The notes under the pieces: generated by a model | Database searches by the model: none | What the model saw: the letters and a program-made list of their open reading frames with translations, nothing else | Told to the model about the DNA's origin: nothing | In this document: in pieces, positions 11,201 to 24,542 of the stretch | Numbering within the stretch: position 1 is the stretch's first letter | How the letters are laid out: each line of letters starts with the position of its first letter | Made by a program: the position numbers and the translations under genes | Origin: Primulina eburnea | Taxonomy: Eukaryota > Streptophyta > Magnoliopsida > Lamiales > Gesneriaceae | Direction: 5' to 3' | Length of the DNA stretch: 64,000 nucleotides | Assembly (NCBI RefSeq): GCF_022965805.1 | Contig: NC_133104.1 | Span: 43,010,682 to 43,074,681 of the forward strand

Positions 11201-14200
11201 AGTCAAGATTTCACACACACTACATAAAAGCATATAAAATGACGTGATCAAAGAAAACTCACTGGAAGACCTCCATCAGCATCTATACTGGTCAACAACT
11301 GAGTATTGTCCATATCCCAAATTTTGATGGAAAAATCATCACCGGCAGCCAAGAACCTATTCTTAGTCGTGTCAAACTGCACAACCCCCAAAGATCGTTT
11401 TCGGAAACCTTGATATGTTCTCTTCACAGCTCCTTCACTTTCATTCCATTCAACAATGTGCGACTCACCATCTTTACTGGTCCCACAGGAAAACAACCTG
11501 GACATTGGACAATAAAGTTGCCAACTAAAATCTGGTCATAAGAGAAACAACTGCACATGAATATCATCTATGAAGCAGGTAATCAACCTTGTTCCATCAG
11601 CACTATAGGCCATGGTGGTGCGAAAACGGCCAGGAGCATCATAATCAACTCGAGATCCCAAATTATCATACAACCATGCTTTAATCTTTCCATCAGAAGC
11701 CGTAGAAAATATAAACTGAAAATCATGGAAAGACTTCATAATCAAGTGGAAATCCAAAAAAAACAAAATGACTATGCCTCATCCTTTTATCCACAAGAAA
11801 TAATAGATGAAATAATGAATGTAATATGATGGATCCGTTACCTGAATGTTCTCTTTATGGTGAGGGCAAACAGAATATACAGAAGCCTCATGACCTTCAA
11901 AAGTAAATTGTTTTGCACCATTTGTGGCATCCCAAACCTGAATATCACATATTACACTAATAAAGGTGTGTTTTGAAAAAGAGTTGTAGAAATTTATCTT
12001 TAACCAACCTTGATGAGCTTGTCATCCCCACATGTCACCACAGATAGCTGCTTAGTGGGGTGTGAGAAGGCAAGATCATTAACTCCACCAACATGAGCAT
12101 CAATCTACAATAGCAGCAGTTGGTGGCAAAGAGTTCTAAAAGTGAAACTTCAAGTGAAAAAGAAAAGAACAAGGGGCTATACCTCCAAATGCTGACGAAC
12201 ATCATCATTTCCATTATATGAATATATATGTACAAGGTGTCTGGAATATGCAACTCCTACATGGAAGAACGATGTACGTCATATTAAGCCATTAAGTTTC
12301 TATGCAATCCGCATTCTTTGATATTAATCGCAATTACCAAACAAAGAACCATCAGGACTCCAAATCACACGATTCACTGAGACCCCTGGATCTTTCACCA
12401 GAGCAGCCTAAGATAAACAACAAAACTTAGTGTTTCAAATCAAGTGCCATAAAATTTAGTCGGGGAGAAATTTTAGGATATCGGAAATAAATTTAATAAT
12501 GAAATAGGTAGCACCTGTAAAGGCATTGTACAGGCACTCAAATCCCAAACTTTGAAGCTTTTCTGAACAAGCCTCTCTCTTGAACCAACTTCCCACAGTC
12601 CAATTTCTCCCACATTAGTACCAACTGGTTTATCACGAAAGCAAAGACCGTAAAGAAAATAAATATATTGAAACTTTTCAAACCAAAATTGTGAAAAAAA
12701 AAAGTTCAAGGGTATTATGTTATCAGAGACCAAACCTAGAAGTAGACTTTGCTGGATAGGATGAAAATCCATGCTCGTGGGAGATGATCCTTGGTTCAAA
12801 TTCCGTGCCACAGTCTTGGGAAGGTCGTCTGGCAAATTGAAAGACTGGCTATGTGCGTGCCCAGGAAATGATACAGGAAGAGCATTTACAGGTAGACTTA
12901 CCTGCTAATTAAAAATAAAGATTACTATATGAAAGCATTATCAGGGAAAATCCACGGCGCAAGATTGTGTCGACCCCTTGACCAAATACCTCATCGGAAA
13001 CTCCCATAGGCCTGATTCTTTTACTTATATGATCAGAATCACCTGATGGAAAATCAACAGAAGGATTTGTAGATGGAGTCCTTGGATGCTTCATGCCAGC
13101 AGCTGCAACAACAGCATAATTGTTTAATAGAAAAGCAGGGACCTACGCAGGAAAAGACTTCAATTCACATGATTGCTCGAAATCAGAGCATCGATAAAAA
13201 TGTGAAGAGTTCACAAAACAAAATTTCAAGTGTAAATGTAATCTTCAACGGGATGAAGTCCATAACAGGATTTAGATCTCTAAATTCAAAAGGAGAGCTA
13301 CCAGTAATTGATGGACCACCAAGACCTAGAGGTCCTCCAGAGATAGACGGATGAGATGCAGTGGGGGGATTCGACATCCAACCAGCAAGAGGGGTTTGAA
13401 CTGAGGCTGGAGTTGTTTGAAATGGCTGTCGCGTCAATCACAGGTGGGTAAGCAAGAAGCAAACAATAAGACAAAGATAACAACTGCAGAAAATAATCCC
13501 AACCACATGTGCACCCAGAGGAGAAAAGCCTCCAGGTTTTGGTACTGCTCCAAGTAGAGGATTGTTAGCTGGAGAAGGCGCCTGAACACCATTTGACTGT
13601 CCACATGAGTGATCCACAAATAAAGTTCTGATATCCGGGTTTGGCCGAGGATTCTTACAAAGCTGGTGCTGCCAATTTAAGCTGCAGAATTAGCATGTGT
13701 CAATTTCTTCTTTGCATGGTAGCGATACCTAGAAAACATGAATCTTACAAGGAGCATTTATATGGCATAATATCAACAATTTAAGTGACACAAAACTGAA
13801 CTCGGGGAGCATTTCAAGTCGCCGTGTAACTGTTGAGACAGAGTTTACTCCAAGTCACGCACACAAAATATATTTCCTCACCATGTCAAAAAAATGGGTC
13901 AAAATCAGCAACTAAAAATGTTGTGCAACAAAGAAAAACCAATTTATCACTGTTCAATATTTGGCACACAGAAATCTACCTTTGGTTGATGAGAGTACGG
14001 AGCCTTGAATTCCTGAGGTTTGGGAATTGTAACTTGTCCCGAAACAAGGGATTTGCTTCAATAAGCTTCTTCAGTTCAACCAGCATAATGGCACGGGCAG
14101 ATTTTGTATCTCCATATTTTGATAATTGTTCATTCTCCCTAAGAAATAATGACTCGCATAAAAGGCATTCCAATAAACGTAATGGCAAACATCAACAAAT

Positions 14201-14778
14201 GACAACTTCTTTAATACCTGAAATTCTCTAATGTCAACAGCTGAGTAATCTCCTTAAAAAGGTCTTCATTAAAAGATGCAAAAACCTTAAGATCCTTTAC
14301 AAGGATTTCAACAGCTTTGGACCGGTCGTGCCTGATTATGACAAACTCGTGTAAATTTCTATGTTTCACTCCATTTAAATTTAAATTCGTGAAAAATGAA
14401 AGTAGAGTCTCACTTATCCAAAACTTCGAGATACTTCTGTTTCCTAATTTCGAAAAATATCTTCATGGAATATCTATTGTCATCCACTTTGGTGAAACCG
14501 GAAAGGTATCTTTCAACCTCATCCCAGTTCCCATTGTGCACTTCATCCTCAAAATACTTCATGTTAAAGAAAAACCCAGATTCTTGCTCAAGCCTATAAT
14601 TAGGAATACTTCTATTTAATAAAGAGCTTATTCATCACAAATCACCAGAAAAGACAAAATACACACATGGGCATATGTATAATAATAAATCAACCTACTT
14701 GTGAACAGTCTCTTTAAATTTCTCCTCATCCAAGAACTGTAGGATCAGGAACACAAGCTCTCTACTGAGAGAAGACAT
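8285..14778 (-). CDS. TPR3: TOPLESS-related transcriptional co-repressor (TPR3-like), 25 coding exons
   Basis: Nuclear Groucho/TUP1-type co-repressor that binds EAR motifs and recruits histone deacetylases. Start MSSLSRELVFLILQFLDEEK at 14778. Exons, in transcript order: 14699-14778, 14414-14593, 14218-14331, 13980-14138, 13504-13681, 13302-13425, 12990-13102, 12736-12901, 12515-12624, 12338-12407, 12183-12256, 12009-12104, 11842-11937, 11588-11715, 11263-11497, 11022-11180, 10847-10933, 10593-10739, 10285-10395, 10006-10185, 9710-9838, 9510-9605, 9226-9414, 8978-9144, 8285-8507. They join to 3411 nt, 1136 aa. LisH about residues 4-36, CTLH about 34-92, TOPLESS N-domain to about 177 (first four exons), then a proline-rich part (GPFQ-like repeats, LAGWMSNP), then WD40 repeats from about residue 345 to the end. 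WKWQRND, FALSKNDSYVMSASGGK and the ending SASDQAQR place it nearest TPR3. The last intron has a GC donor. No disabling change. Confidence 0.95.
8643..8925. mobile_element. hAT-like MITE inside TPR3 last intron
   Basis: The 283-bp segment runs from CGGCGTAAACGAATC to TTTTTTATACCCCT, ends that are approximate inverted copies (compare AGGGGTATAAAA). It is flanked by AGTTGAGA (8635-8642) and AGTTAAGA (8926-8933), an 8-bp target duplication with one change, as for hAT elements. Inside, AAAGACTCGAAATTTA and its reverse complement form an inverted repeat around 8760-8811. Confidence 0.6.
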
Positions 14779-15680
14779 TACACCAAACACTTCTTCAAGC
14801 CAGGGAAAATTTTCAAATGCTATTCAGTCGCAGATCTGTAAAAAAAAACCCCACGAAAAAACACAAAGTATAAATCAAATATAAAATATTAAGAAAAGGG
14901 TCATATAACCTACCACTAGGCTTATTTAATTATCAAACAGAGCATCCATTTAATAATTGATTGACACAAGAATTAAAACTGTAAAGAAAATACGCAAGAT
15001 CAAACTACCACGAAAAAGTACTCAAAAATCAAACCAGGCAAAAGAATCAACAACAACACTCAATACAAACCTAGATCTTATGTCATCATCGATCGGAAAA
15101 CTCGAGAAAAAAAAAATTCCTTATTTTGCTTTAGCATCAACATAAGGGGTGGAACATGCACCGACAAAGTACGAATTTAAAATTTTTTAAAAGAAAAAAT
15201 CCGAGGTTAATTGAATGGATCAGAAAAATGAAAGCTACTTTAAAAAACCACAAGAGGAATCCGAGATGCACAGATAAAGGGAAGCAAATGAAAAAATGAG
15301 AAAAGAAGAAACAAACCCACAAAAAGCAAAGTCAAGAATCAATATTATGCGTCTACACTTGGAGAAAAAATAAAGTCGAGTTTTAGTGTTAAAGAAAAAA
15401 AAACATCAAAACCCCATTTGAAAGCAGAAAAAAAAAATCACTCCAACCCACACATACGCAGAGACACACACACACATATTATGTATATGCAGAGAGAGTC
15501 ACGAAGGTAAGAGGGTATACTTTCCAGAAGGGAAGTGGTAGATCGATCTGTGGAGAGAAACGGCGAACCCGAGGTGAAGATGAGGGGAATCTCTCTTGCT
15601 TTCTCTCTCTACATATACTTACACGGTACTGCCACTTTCTCTCTCCATTATATCGTTGTTAACGGGGAAAAAAACTAAGA
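14779..15680 (-). promoter_or_regulatory. TPR3 5' UTR, probable UTR intron and promoter
   Basis: Upstream of the TPR3 ATG, an acceptor (TTTTTTTTACAG on the minus strand) near 14837 suggests a 5' UTR intron, as known in TPL genes. A CT/GA-rich stretch at about 15480-15650, with a TATA-like TAAGTATATG near 15610 on the minus strand, is the likely first exon and promoter. Exact transcript start not determinable. Confidence 0.4.
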
Positions 15681-17357
15681 GGTCAGGAAATAGGGGAGAT
15701 GATAAGCGCTCCTGCTTATCATTCGGATAACTACGATACGTAGAGCTGCCTTATTTCTAAGAAGTTTATTTAATGTACCAATCGAGGTGGGCCCCACAAA
15801 GCCCTTTTTTCTCCCCGGCTCGGGATCCTCGGCTGAGCTTCGTGGGATTTTCTGCATATAAATATCTTATTTAATTTGTATAAAATTCCAGATAAATTAA
15901 ATTAAAGAATATTCTCTTTTTGAAAAAAAAGGAATTTATCCATGTTTTTTTTTACGGTATAGACACAAAAATTGATAACATCAGAAATCGTAGAAGGCAT
16001 GATTTTCCAATATATCATCAAATATTTTATCTTATTTTTTTATAGGATGTTCCAACATTATTTTTTACACTACATATACATATGATGTAAAACTCTCAAA
16101 GATAAAATTAAAAAAAAAATTATTTTGAACGTTGAATGAGACATGAAACACCTTTTAAAGCAACATATAAATACATACTTTTGCCAAAAAAGTTTATGTT
16201 ACTTTCAAACTTTTATGTAAAATAATAAAAATATGCTCTAAATATATTAAAAGTATGAGATATATTCATTAGAAAATACTAAAACATTGTAATTATTTGG
16301 ATTTTTCTATTTTACATCTGAAGTGATTATTCTCTATAAATTTTAGTTCTTTGATCATAACTACAAGATGTCAAATTTCGACATCCAAATGATTTAATGA
16401 TGTTACGATAACGAGAGAAATACTCCCGATGTAGTTAAGTATTGATCTTTTTATGATGAATTTACCCTTAATCATATAAAATATAAGGATTAAATTCCTG
16501 ATTATGTGGTAAGATTTAACAAGAGCCCCATGATCTACGGCTATAAATGCAGCTGGCCGTACGGCTTGAAAATTTTTAGATTTCAGGAATTAAATCCTCC
16601 AATTTGCTTTCTTGGACTCGCGTTTCGGTCTTTGGGACTTCATTTGGCATAAATTACGATGCTTTGCCATTTATCGTCTCGTTCTTTTATTATCACGATA
16701 AAATGGAAGAAACTAGAGAGATATTGGACTTTTAGGCCGTTTCAGGAGATATCGTATGAAATATCATGAGAAAATAATATTTTTTTTTTTCAGCGACAAA
16801 ACGATAATTATTCAATCTAACGAAATAATGTATACATATTTATCGTATCTATTGTCACATGATGCGTCATGTATATTTTAACATTTTTGTATAAAAAATT
16901 TAGAGAAAAAAATAAAATTACAATTTTAAGATGTTTTTTATAATAATTTTTATGTAATTGATGATAATTATAAATAAAGATTAAAAAATATATTTTGTTG
17001 TTATATGTTAAGTTATACATCATAAATAAATTTATCTGAAATATATTTTTATAATTTGAAAAGAAAATTATTTAGTATATTTAAAATTGTAACATTACAT
17101 CAAATTTGGTAACGATAAAGATAGTTCTTTATTAATTATAGGTTTATCATGTAATTTTTAGTGTATTATATTATAATATAGTTCGAATTGAAATAAATAT
17201 ATACTTCTCGATACATCCTTTAGAAATTATATTTCTCAATTTGATACACATAACATAAGAGATGAAAAACTATTACAGAAATAATTATGGACTGGCATTA
17301 GAAAATTATTATATTTTGAAATTATATAATAATTTTGGCTTAACAGTATATTGCCAC
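15681..17357. other. Intergenic, AT-rich
   Basis: Mostly A/T-rich, with a less biased patch at 16520-16690. No reading frame with recognisable protein, no RNA gene and no clear terminal repeats were seen. Confidence 0.5.
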
Positions 17358-17539
17358 GAGTAGGTCTCATGTGAGACCGTCTCACGGATCTCAATCTGTG
17401 AGACGGGTCAACCCTACTCATATTCACCATAAAAGGTAGTACTCTTAGCATAAAAAGCAATACTATTTAATGGATTACCCATATAAAGATCCGTCTCACA
17501 AAATTTGACCCGTGAGACCGTCTCACACAAGTTTTTGCC
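17358..17539 (+). mobile_element. MITE family A, intact copy with 9-bp target duplication
   Basis: The 182-bp element starts GAGTAGGTCTCATGTGAGAC and ends GTCTCACACAAGTTTTTGCC. It is flanked by TATTGCCAC on both sides (17349-17357 and 17540-17548). The ends are inverted over about 33 bp, best in the inner TGTGAGAC-GTCTCACGG-TC part. A second TGTGAGACGG/CCGTCTCAC pair lies further in. Confidence 0.8.
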
Positions 17540-17674
17540 TATTGCCACACATATCATCGAACTCATGGCCTAACAGCTCAACTCATTAACACTCGAATAG
17601 ATAAACTATACGTGAGTATAGAAAAAAAAAGTTACATCTTGACTAACAAATATAATTTTTAACTAAAGATAAAC

Positions 17675-18000
17675 ATTTTATCACCACATACGTGTCTAAA
17701 TTTTTATCATAAAATACGAATATTAAAAAGTCATGATATTTATATATTTATCCACTGGCCACGTCTGAACGTGAAGTGCCATTTCTAATTAACATCATAA
17801 ATTTCATCGGATATTTGAATACAATAAATAATGAATGTGTCGTGTTTTCAAAACGTCCTACTTGACCGCATGAGCCGTTGGGACATTTAATATTTCACAA
17901 TCCAAAACAATTAAATAAGGGTAAATTTGATAAAAATCCATGATAATTTTATCACCACATACGTGTCTAAATTTTTATCATAAAATACGAATATTAAAAA
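17675..18000 (+). repeat. Perfect 55-bp direct repeat
   Basis: 17675-17729 and 17946-18000 are identical, beginning ATTTTATCACCACATACGTG. The 216 bp between are unrelated. A recent local copy event is likely. Confidence 0.85.
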
Positions 18001-18431
18001 CACCATAATAGGTATTTTATATGTCAAAATAAGTATTTATTCTTATTCCATGATAATTTAGAAATAATATTTTTTAAAATTATATTTTAGATGGAGAAGA
18101 CAAATGTAATTTTTGTGAATATTAATATATTTATTTAAATAAAAAATGGCAAAAATGTAAATTTAAGTTTGTAGAGAGCTAAAACTAAGATAATGACATT
18201 GTCAGGTACTATTTCTTAAAAAAATATGACTAGATACTGAATCTTAATTTAAACTTTGACAGTGGGATTTTTCACAAATTTACCGATTAAATAATATAAA
18301 AATGATTTATTGTGAACCATAACAGCCAATAGTTGTCAAACACGTCGATGGGTCATGGATTTTATTCAGGTCGTGCCGTAGCTGTTCTCACTTAATGAAC
18401 AATTTCGTACACTTTTTGCTTAAAAACTCTT

Positions 18432-18612
18432 GAGTAGGTCTTTTGTGAGACGGATCTTACGAATTTCTATCAGTGAGACGGGTTAGTCCTACCGAATCAC
18501 AATAAAAAATAATACTCTTAGCATAAGAAGTAATATTTTTAATGGATGACCCAAATAAAAGATCATTCTCACAAAATATGGCACGTGAGACCGTTTCACA
18601 CAAGTTTTTGTC
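18432..18612 (+). mobile_element. MITE family A, diverged copy
   Basis: Same orientation and length as the copy at 17358: starts GAGTAGGTCTTTTGTGAGAC, ends TTCACACAAGTTTTTGTC. Flanks AAAAACTCT and AAAAATTTA may be a decayed target duplication. Confidence 0.7.
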
Positions 18613-19439
18613 AAAAATTTATATATTCAAAAAAACATTGTATTAATCAATCATACTCATTCTATTTATCTTACTGTTATTAAAATTGAGCCCATAAATA
18701 TTAATTAATTTTGTTCCCAAAATACTATGTCCTCATAAATATCATTGTATTTGAAATAAAACAAATAATAATAAATTAGTGATTAGAAAATTTAATAAAT
18801 CAGAAATTCAAAAGTAATTTTAAATAAATTATTCTAATATCGTTATATTTCAATAAAAATATGTATTATATATAAATATAACATTATATTTCAAATAAAA
18901 ATTTAATTTACATACACAAGTAATATTTAATTTTCGGCCCTACCTTACCACTTGGAAAATTCAGTGAGCATTTACGCGACAGACTTTGCTTTTATTAATA
19001 TTATTTTATTATTATAAATAGTAGTACTTTAGTTCGAATATGAAACAAAATACCGTGAGATTTTATTTTACGTACATCCAGGCGACGAACACGACACATA
19101 TCGCGAGAAAGTGAGAGATACAATGTAAGTTGTCAGTGTCAGATTTGCGTTTACAATAAAAAAATAATAATAATAATAATAGTGTGGTGTGTTTGTAGAA
19201 AAGTAGAATGATGCCATTAATATTTTAAACTTTGTCCTATTCATGGTTCCTGTGGTTCTGCATGTTTCGATATCAAAATACAAGCCTAGGCCCACCTATA
19301 TGGTATATAAATCAAAACTTATTTATATTTTTAAAAGAAAAAAAATTGGAGTTCATCCATTACCAAAAAAAAATAGGAGGGTTTTTTCTCTTAAATAAAA
19401 ATATTGATTTTTTTATGTGATATTCATTAGAAATATAGA
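18613..19439. other. Intergenic, AT-rich
   Basis: Very A/T-rich. A short (ATA)n run lies near 19160. No gene recognised. Confidence 0.5.
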
Positions 19440-19760
19440 GTTCGATTTCAAGATATATGACTAGTACGAATTCAGACCCCAAGTATATTGTGAGCCTGAA
19501 ATTACAAAAGACACTCTTAAAAAGAGATCGGGAAAATATCTCGATATAACCTCTCTGACGCTCAAGTCAGATACTGAGGTAAATGAGATAACAGCTAAAG
19601 AGACTGATAAAATTAATATAGTAAACACATGAATGAGGTTCTCAACATAATATTTATAAGAGAGTACGTGAGGTCCATCATAGACCATTTAATTTAGTTA
19701 GAAATTAGCCGAATGTCCAAATCGGATGTAGACATGATGAATTGAGGGATCCGTTTATGA
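19440..19760. repeat. Possible LTR-type repeat relic
   Basis: Less AT-biased block containing ACCTCTCTGACGCTCAAGTC and GTGAGGTCCATCATAGACCA, phrases I associate with dispersed LTR-like plant repeats. There are no paired ends or coding part. Weak call. Confidence 0.25.
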
Positions 19761-20159
19761 GGTATCGATATAAGATGCTGAAAATTATTTAAGCATGAAA
19801 CTCACTTTCAAGTCATCCACTCGTTTAGTTTTCTTCATATTTTTGAGTCGCATATTATTTTTATGTCGATTATCTATTATTATATGTTGAAGTGATATTT
19901 GTCATAAATCCAATAGGGTGGATAATGCGACATGTCGTGGGCTTAAAACACTTAATAAATAAAAGTAAAATGAAAACAAAAGGAATAAGGGTGAATCAGT
20001 TTTGCAAACACAATACGCTACATTATTGTGTGCACGACATAGCGTATATATTTTATCGTAACTTTGTGAGGATGACAAAAGAGATAACAACCACGATATG
20101 ATAATCTGTTTATCAAAATATTAAGATTATAAATTAAACTTAACTCAACTCCAAAAATT
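19761..20159. other. Intergenic, AT-rich
   Basis: No recognisable gene or repeat. Confidence 0.5.
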
Positions 20160-20530
20160 GGTTCAATGAGGAATTATTATCAAAGTTCATATATATAACT
20201 CCAACAACTGAAATAAGCTGCTGTGAGACATTTAACACACACCCTTATGATCAAGAATGAACAACTGGAGTGTGTAGTCTACAAAACACGAGCTCTGATA
20301 CCATGTTTAGATTGGAAATGTGAACATAATTCAACACCAAAAGTTAACTAAACGGATGATAATTGTTCAAGTTCATATATATAACTTCCAAATACTTACT
20401 TAATCCAGCAAATGTGAGATATCTAACGTGAACGAATAAAGACTCGTGAGTTAAGTCTTGTAATGTGGGTCAGGCTAAACTTTCACATCCACGACCACTT
20501 CAACTCATTCCGGTCCAACATTATACAGTG
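20160..20530 (-). mobile_element. LTR-retrotransposon relic with PBS-like site
   Basis: At about 20289-20303 the plus strand reads GAGCTCTGATACCATG, the reverse complement of the initiator-Met primer-binding site TGGTATCAGAGC. On each side lie related segments with GTTCATATATATAACT (around 20185 and 20375), consistent with a decayed element read on the minus strand. No coding part remains. Confidence 0.4.
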
Positions 20531-20800
20531 TGCTTAGTGACTATAATAAATATCTAATTGCATCCCCTCAATATAAATCTGGCATCTACTCTATATAAAT
20601 CATGGAAAATAGTTTTCTTACTATATAATGAATTATTATTCATAAAAATGAGAGTTCGTCCATCCAAAATAAATAAAATTAAAATTTTGTTGAATTTCAT
20701 TAGGGCTATTTTTTACCACCGAAATAATCAGTCACGTGATTTTATTTGGATTAATTTGCACGAGTAAACATGTGTATATACGCATAATCTAAAGAATTAC

Positions 20801-21354
20801 TAGGTGTGTCAAACTCGGACTCGACTCGTCAACCCGATATGGTGTGACCCGAAAAAATCGAGTTTGGGTTTGGGGTTTTTCGGATTTTTCCTCGGAAAAT
20901 AATCGGGTGGTTTCGGATCGGGTTGACGGGTTGACTCGAAAATTTTAATTTTTTTAAAATATATATAATTGATAAACATTGACTACATTTTTATATGTCG
21001 TATGTTTGAAAAAATAGTTATTGTATATTTAAATCATAAATTTTCATAATTTAATATTTATTTTTTATATTTTTTAAACACTTATTTATTTATTTAGTAA
21101 TATATTTTAATTTTCAACCATTAGACTCTCAAATTTAAAAAATATATAAAAGAGATTTTCTTATTATATATTTAAATTAAAATATCATTATTATTTTTGA
21201 ATTGTATTTGATTTTTTTTTAAAAAAAATCAAAATCGAGTTAAGTCAGAATATTGATCGGGTTAATTCAAATTAGTTCGATTAAGATCAAGAGACGAGCA
21301 ATTTTAAAATAATACCAAACGTCAACTCGATCACTCAGCTGAATTTACACCCTA
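20801..21354. mobile_element. hAT-like non-autonomous element
   Basis: The 554-bp segment begins TAGGTGTGTCAAACTCGG and ends GAATTTACACCCTA, giving inverted termini of the TAGGGTGT type. Flanks AGAATTAC and AAAATCAC match at 6 of 8 positions, as for an old hAT 8-bp duplication. Terminal parts carry repeated CGGGTTGA-type words. No transposase coding seen. Confidence 0.5.
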
Positions 21355-21364
21355 AAAATCACAT

Positions 21365-21864
21365 AAATTCAATTTAGGTGGGCTGGGAAAAATTAAAATA
21401 AAGAAAAAGGAGACGTCTTGTACTTCTTCTCATCCTAGCTACTAGTCTTGTCGTGTTCGGCATTTTCATTATCGCCCACGGTTCATTTCAACATCAGATA
21501 ACATTTACATAGTAATTGTTGTTGGCTAGCACGTAATATGAGATTTATCGAATATAAGTGATAAAAATTTCAAATATATATAATATAATTAATTATATAA
21601 AGTTGGATATATGGAATAATTTCCAATAACTCTTTTATCAAACACTGAAAATATTATAATTACCACGTAACGCATTATTGTAAATGAATGTTCAACCACA
21701 TGGTAGAATCTTATATTAATGTCAGACCATTCGATGCTGGATGTGTTTAATTTATATATATATATATACTTATATATATTTAGTAAAATTAAAATATGCA
21801 TGTGATCGTCTATATCAAAAATTTATATGTACCATATCTTATGTTGTAAAGAAAATATATTTCT
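21365..21864. other. Intergenic, AT-rich
   Basis: AT-rich with a short (TA)n run at about 21755-21768. No gene recognised. Confidence 0.5.
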
Positions 21865-21990
21865 CGCCTTCGATGGGTAGCTGAAATGGTAGAATATGGT
21901 ATGTACATGTTAAGATGTCAGACGTTCAATTATTCATTGTCTCTGTCTTCTCAATTTGAGTCTGTCACAAGAGATTTATTCAATATGTTT
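21865..21990 (+). mobile_element. tRNA-derived SINE-like head
   Basis: GTAGCTGAAATGGTAGA near 21878 resembles a Pol III box A, and GTTCAATTATTC near 21923 a decayed box B, about 35 bp apart. No SINE tail or target duplication identified. Confidence 0.3.
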
Positions 21991-24542
21991 ATCTGATCAA
22001 TATGATTTCTGTTTGCGACTAAATTAGGATAATTGTGACTTATAAACTCGTTTTAAATTCTTTTGTACTGGAAGCTATCAAAAATATTCTTCAGTTGTTT
22101 CAATTCATTTTTTTTTTTTCATACCAGGATGATGAATTTATCGAAATCTAACTTGACTAACTATAAATCTCATGGATTTACAGAGATTTGAACTTAAAAA
22201 TAGTAAGATCTTGGGCATCATTAATGTCATCAACATATAAGTTTTTGTATGGTTAGAGAAATCAAAGACATGATCCGAAAAATAGGATGTTTTTAAAATT
22301 ACAAAATAATCGATTTGTTGAATTCAATAATTAAAAAGTTACTATTTTTATAAAGAAAGGTAATGAAGACCTTTTTCTTCTAGTGAAAATTATAATTATA
22401 AAAATAAAAAAAATGACCATAATTGATGGAACCACTAGCTACCACGTCCTGCTGCTGCTGTCGTATCAGTGCGGTGGGAAATGAAATCCTTTTTATCTAC
22501 TTTTTTTCAGACGAAACGATATTATCCACGATATATTTTTACACGAGAAGGTGAAATATCAAGAATTCAAAATTATTAAAGATAAATTGGTGGAGGAATG
22601 TGATGGCTGGGTGCCTACGTCTATAGTACAATAAAATATGGAAATGCGGTGTCAAATAAAGAAGAAAATGATTTAAAAAAGGAAGTGGAGAGCGGCTGCC
22701 GACTGGTTAAGCCGACTTGGCTTCGCAAAGCACTCGATTTTTTAGGTTTATCCTAAATTTTAATCATGGACACGATATGCTATAGCAAATTAAAAATCTA
22801 TATATATTGATGGACGTCAGGTGAATCGGGTGAGTTGGACGAGTGATCTACCAAGTCGGACAGATTTTTCTCGGAAATTCAATAGATCAGACATATGATA
22901 CTCAAGCTGAATAATCTGCACACTTTAAGAACAAAGAGTGTTAATGGGGCACACAAAATTTTTCGGTGTAACAACTCCGTTGCTCTAGTCCAGTCCAGTC
23001 CATTGTTTTTCGCAAAGAGAAACACAATAGATAGAATGTACATTGAGTGTTTGATGAAAATTTAAGTGAATAAATCTCTTCATCTGAATTAAATAAATCT
23101 TGATAATTTTAGAAGAAAATATCAAGATAACCTTGCTTTCATCGTCAGGTTACTATCCATGTCAAAATAGTCATCCATGTCCTACCTCTTGATACTGTTA
23201 TATCTGACGACACATGCGTTGAACACCATATCAACGATTTCGAAGCATGGTATTATATCCGTGGAACCGAAGTTGACACATATACTAAGGCATTCGAGCA
23301 GATGATCGCAGTGTGAGAACGAGGGGAAGACTCCTGACCCTCTAAGCCCTATTGTCATATGTCTGGGTCTAAGCTAGAAGCCCGAGTTCATTTGGGCATA
23401 TGCGGGTCTGATCAGCTTCTCTGGTGTCGCATACCCAATACCGTTATATGTATTTCAATTTTTTTGCTACATTTAGCAAATTTGTGTTTATATTTTACCA
23501 TATTTCAAATGATGAGTTCATAAAGATACAAAACTAACTTATTTTTATTCAAATTTAATATGAGAATCTTCATATTTGTTTTATTATAGATTTCTCATAT
23601 ATTCCTGTGTTAATCTGAACTTTTTCATTTTTAATAGATTACAAATTTGTTTTTTTTAAGGGACGATTAAATTTTTTTAACACACGAGATAAATTTAGAA
23701 ACGAGTCAAACCAAAATCTTCCACTCAAGATTTTGTAAGATGTTTATTTACAATATACTGGACCCTCCCAACATTTTCTGAGACTGGATCTCAAATCCTT
23801 TCAATTTCTCAATTTAATTTCCCTCTCACGTCCGCCCAAAATCCATCTCATTCAAAGTCACATCTTCAAACGATAAAACTCAAGAGATCTCGAGTTCCAA
23901 TATTTTAAAGTGGATATCACGATATGATGAGATGAGGTCTTTTTCTTGACTTGTATAAAATTAATGAGTTCAACACACGTTAGCTTAATTGTACGTTGCA
24001 ATTTGGTTTATTTATCCTGAAAGCAATAGCTTCACCAACTTTTCTTTTCTCGAGAAATAAAGGAATCAACGAAATACGAAACACTGGAATTATTCGCGAG
24101 TGATTAGCGTCTGAAACCAATTAAAACACTTGATTGGTTATAATTGAATTATTCGTTTTCATAGTACAAATATTTTATTGCATGATTAGGAGTACGAGTA
24201 CATATTCTTTTTTTATTAATATATATGTCTTTCTTTATTATTTCATGAATACAAAAAAGAAGATAAATATGTATTTTATTTATTTTAAATAAAAATCGCG
24301 TGACTTAATGTAAAATTAATGCTCCAACGTATACACGCTGAGCTACGTACGATTTACATTAAAATTTTAATATTATTAATATATATATAATTATTAAAAT
24401 AAATCATGACACAAAAATTAAAGATCTAAAATTTAATAATATTATATAATATAGATACTTGTAGATCCACTTCTTTTTACCACAAAATTAAGGGAATGTT
24501 TGAAACAAATTATGTTTTTACAAAACTGATTAAATATATTGA
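21991..24542. other. Intergenic, repeat-like, no gene
   Basis: Long AT-rich stretch. A less biased block at 22790-23440 (with CAGTCCAGTCCAGTCC-like words and several GC-richer phrases) may be an old retroelement, but no coding domain survives. Nothing else could be named. Confidence 0.4.
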
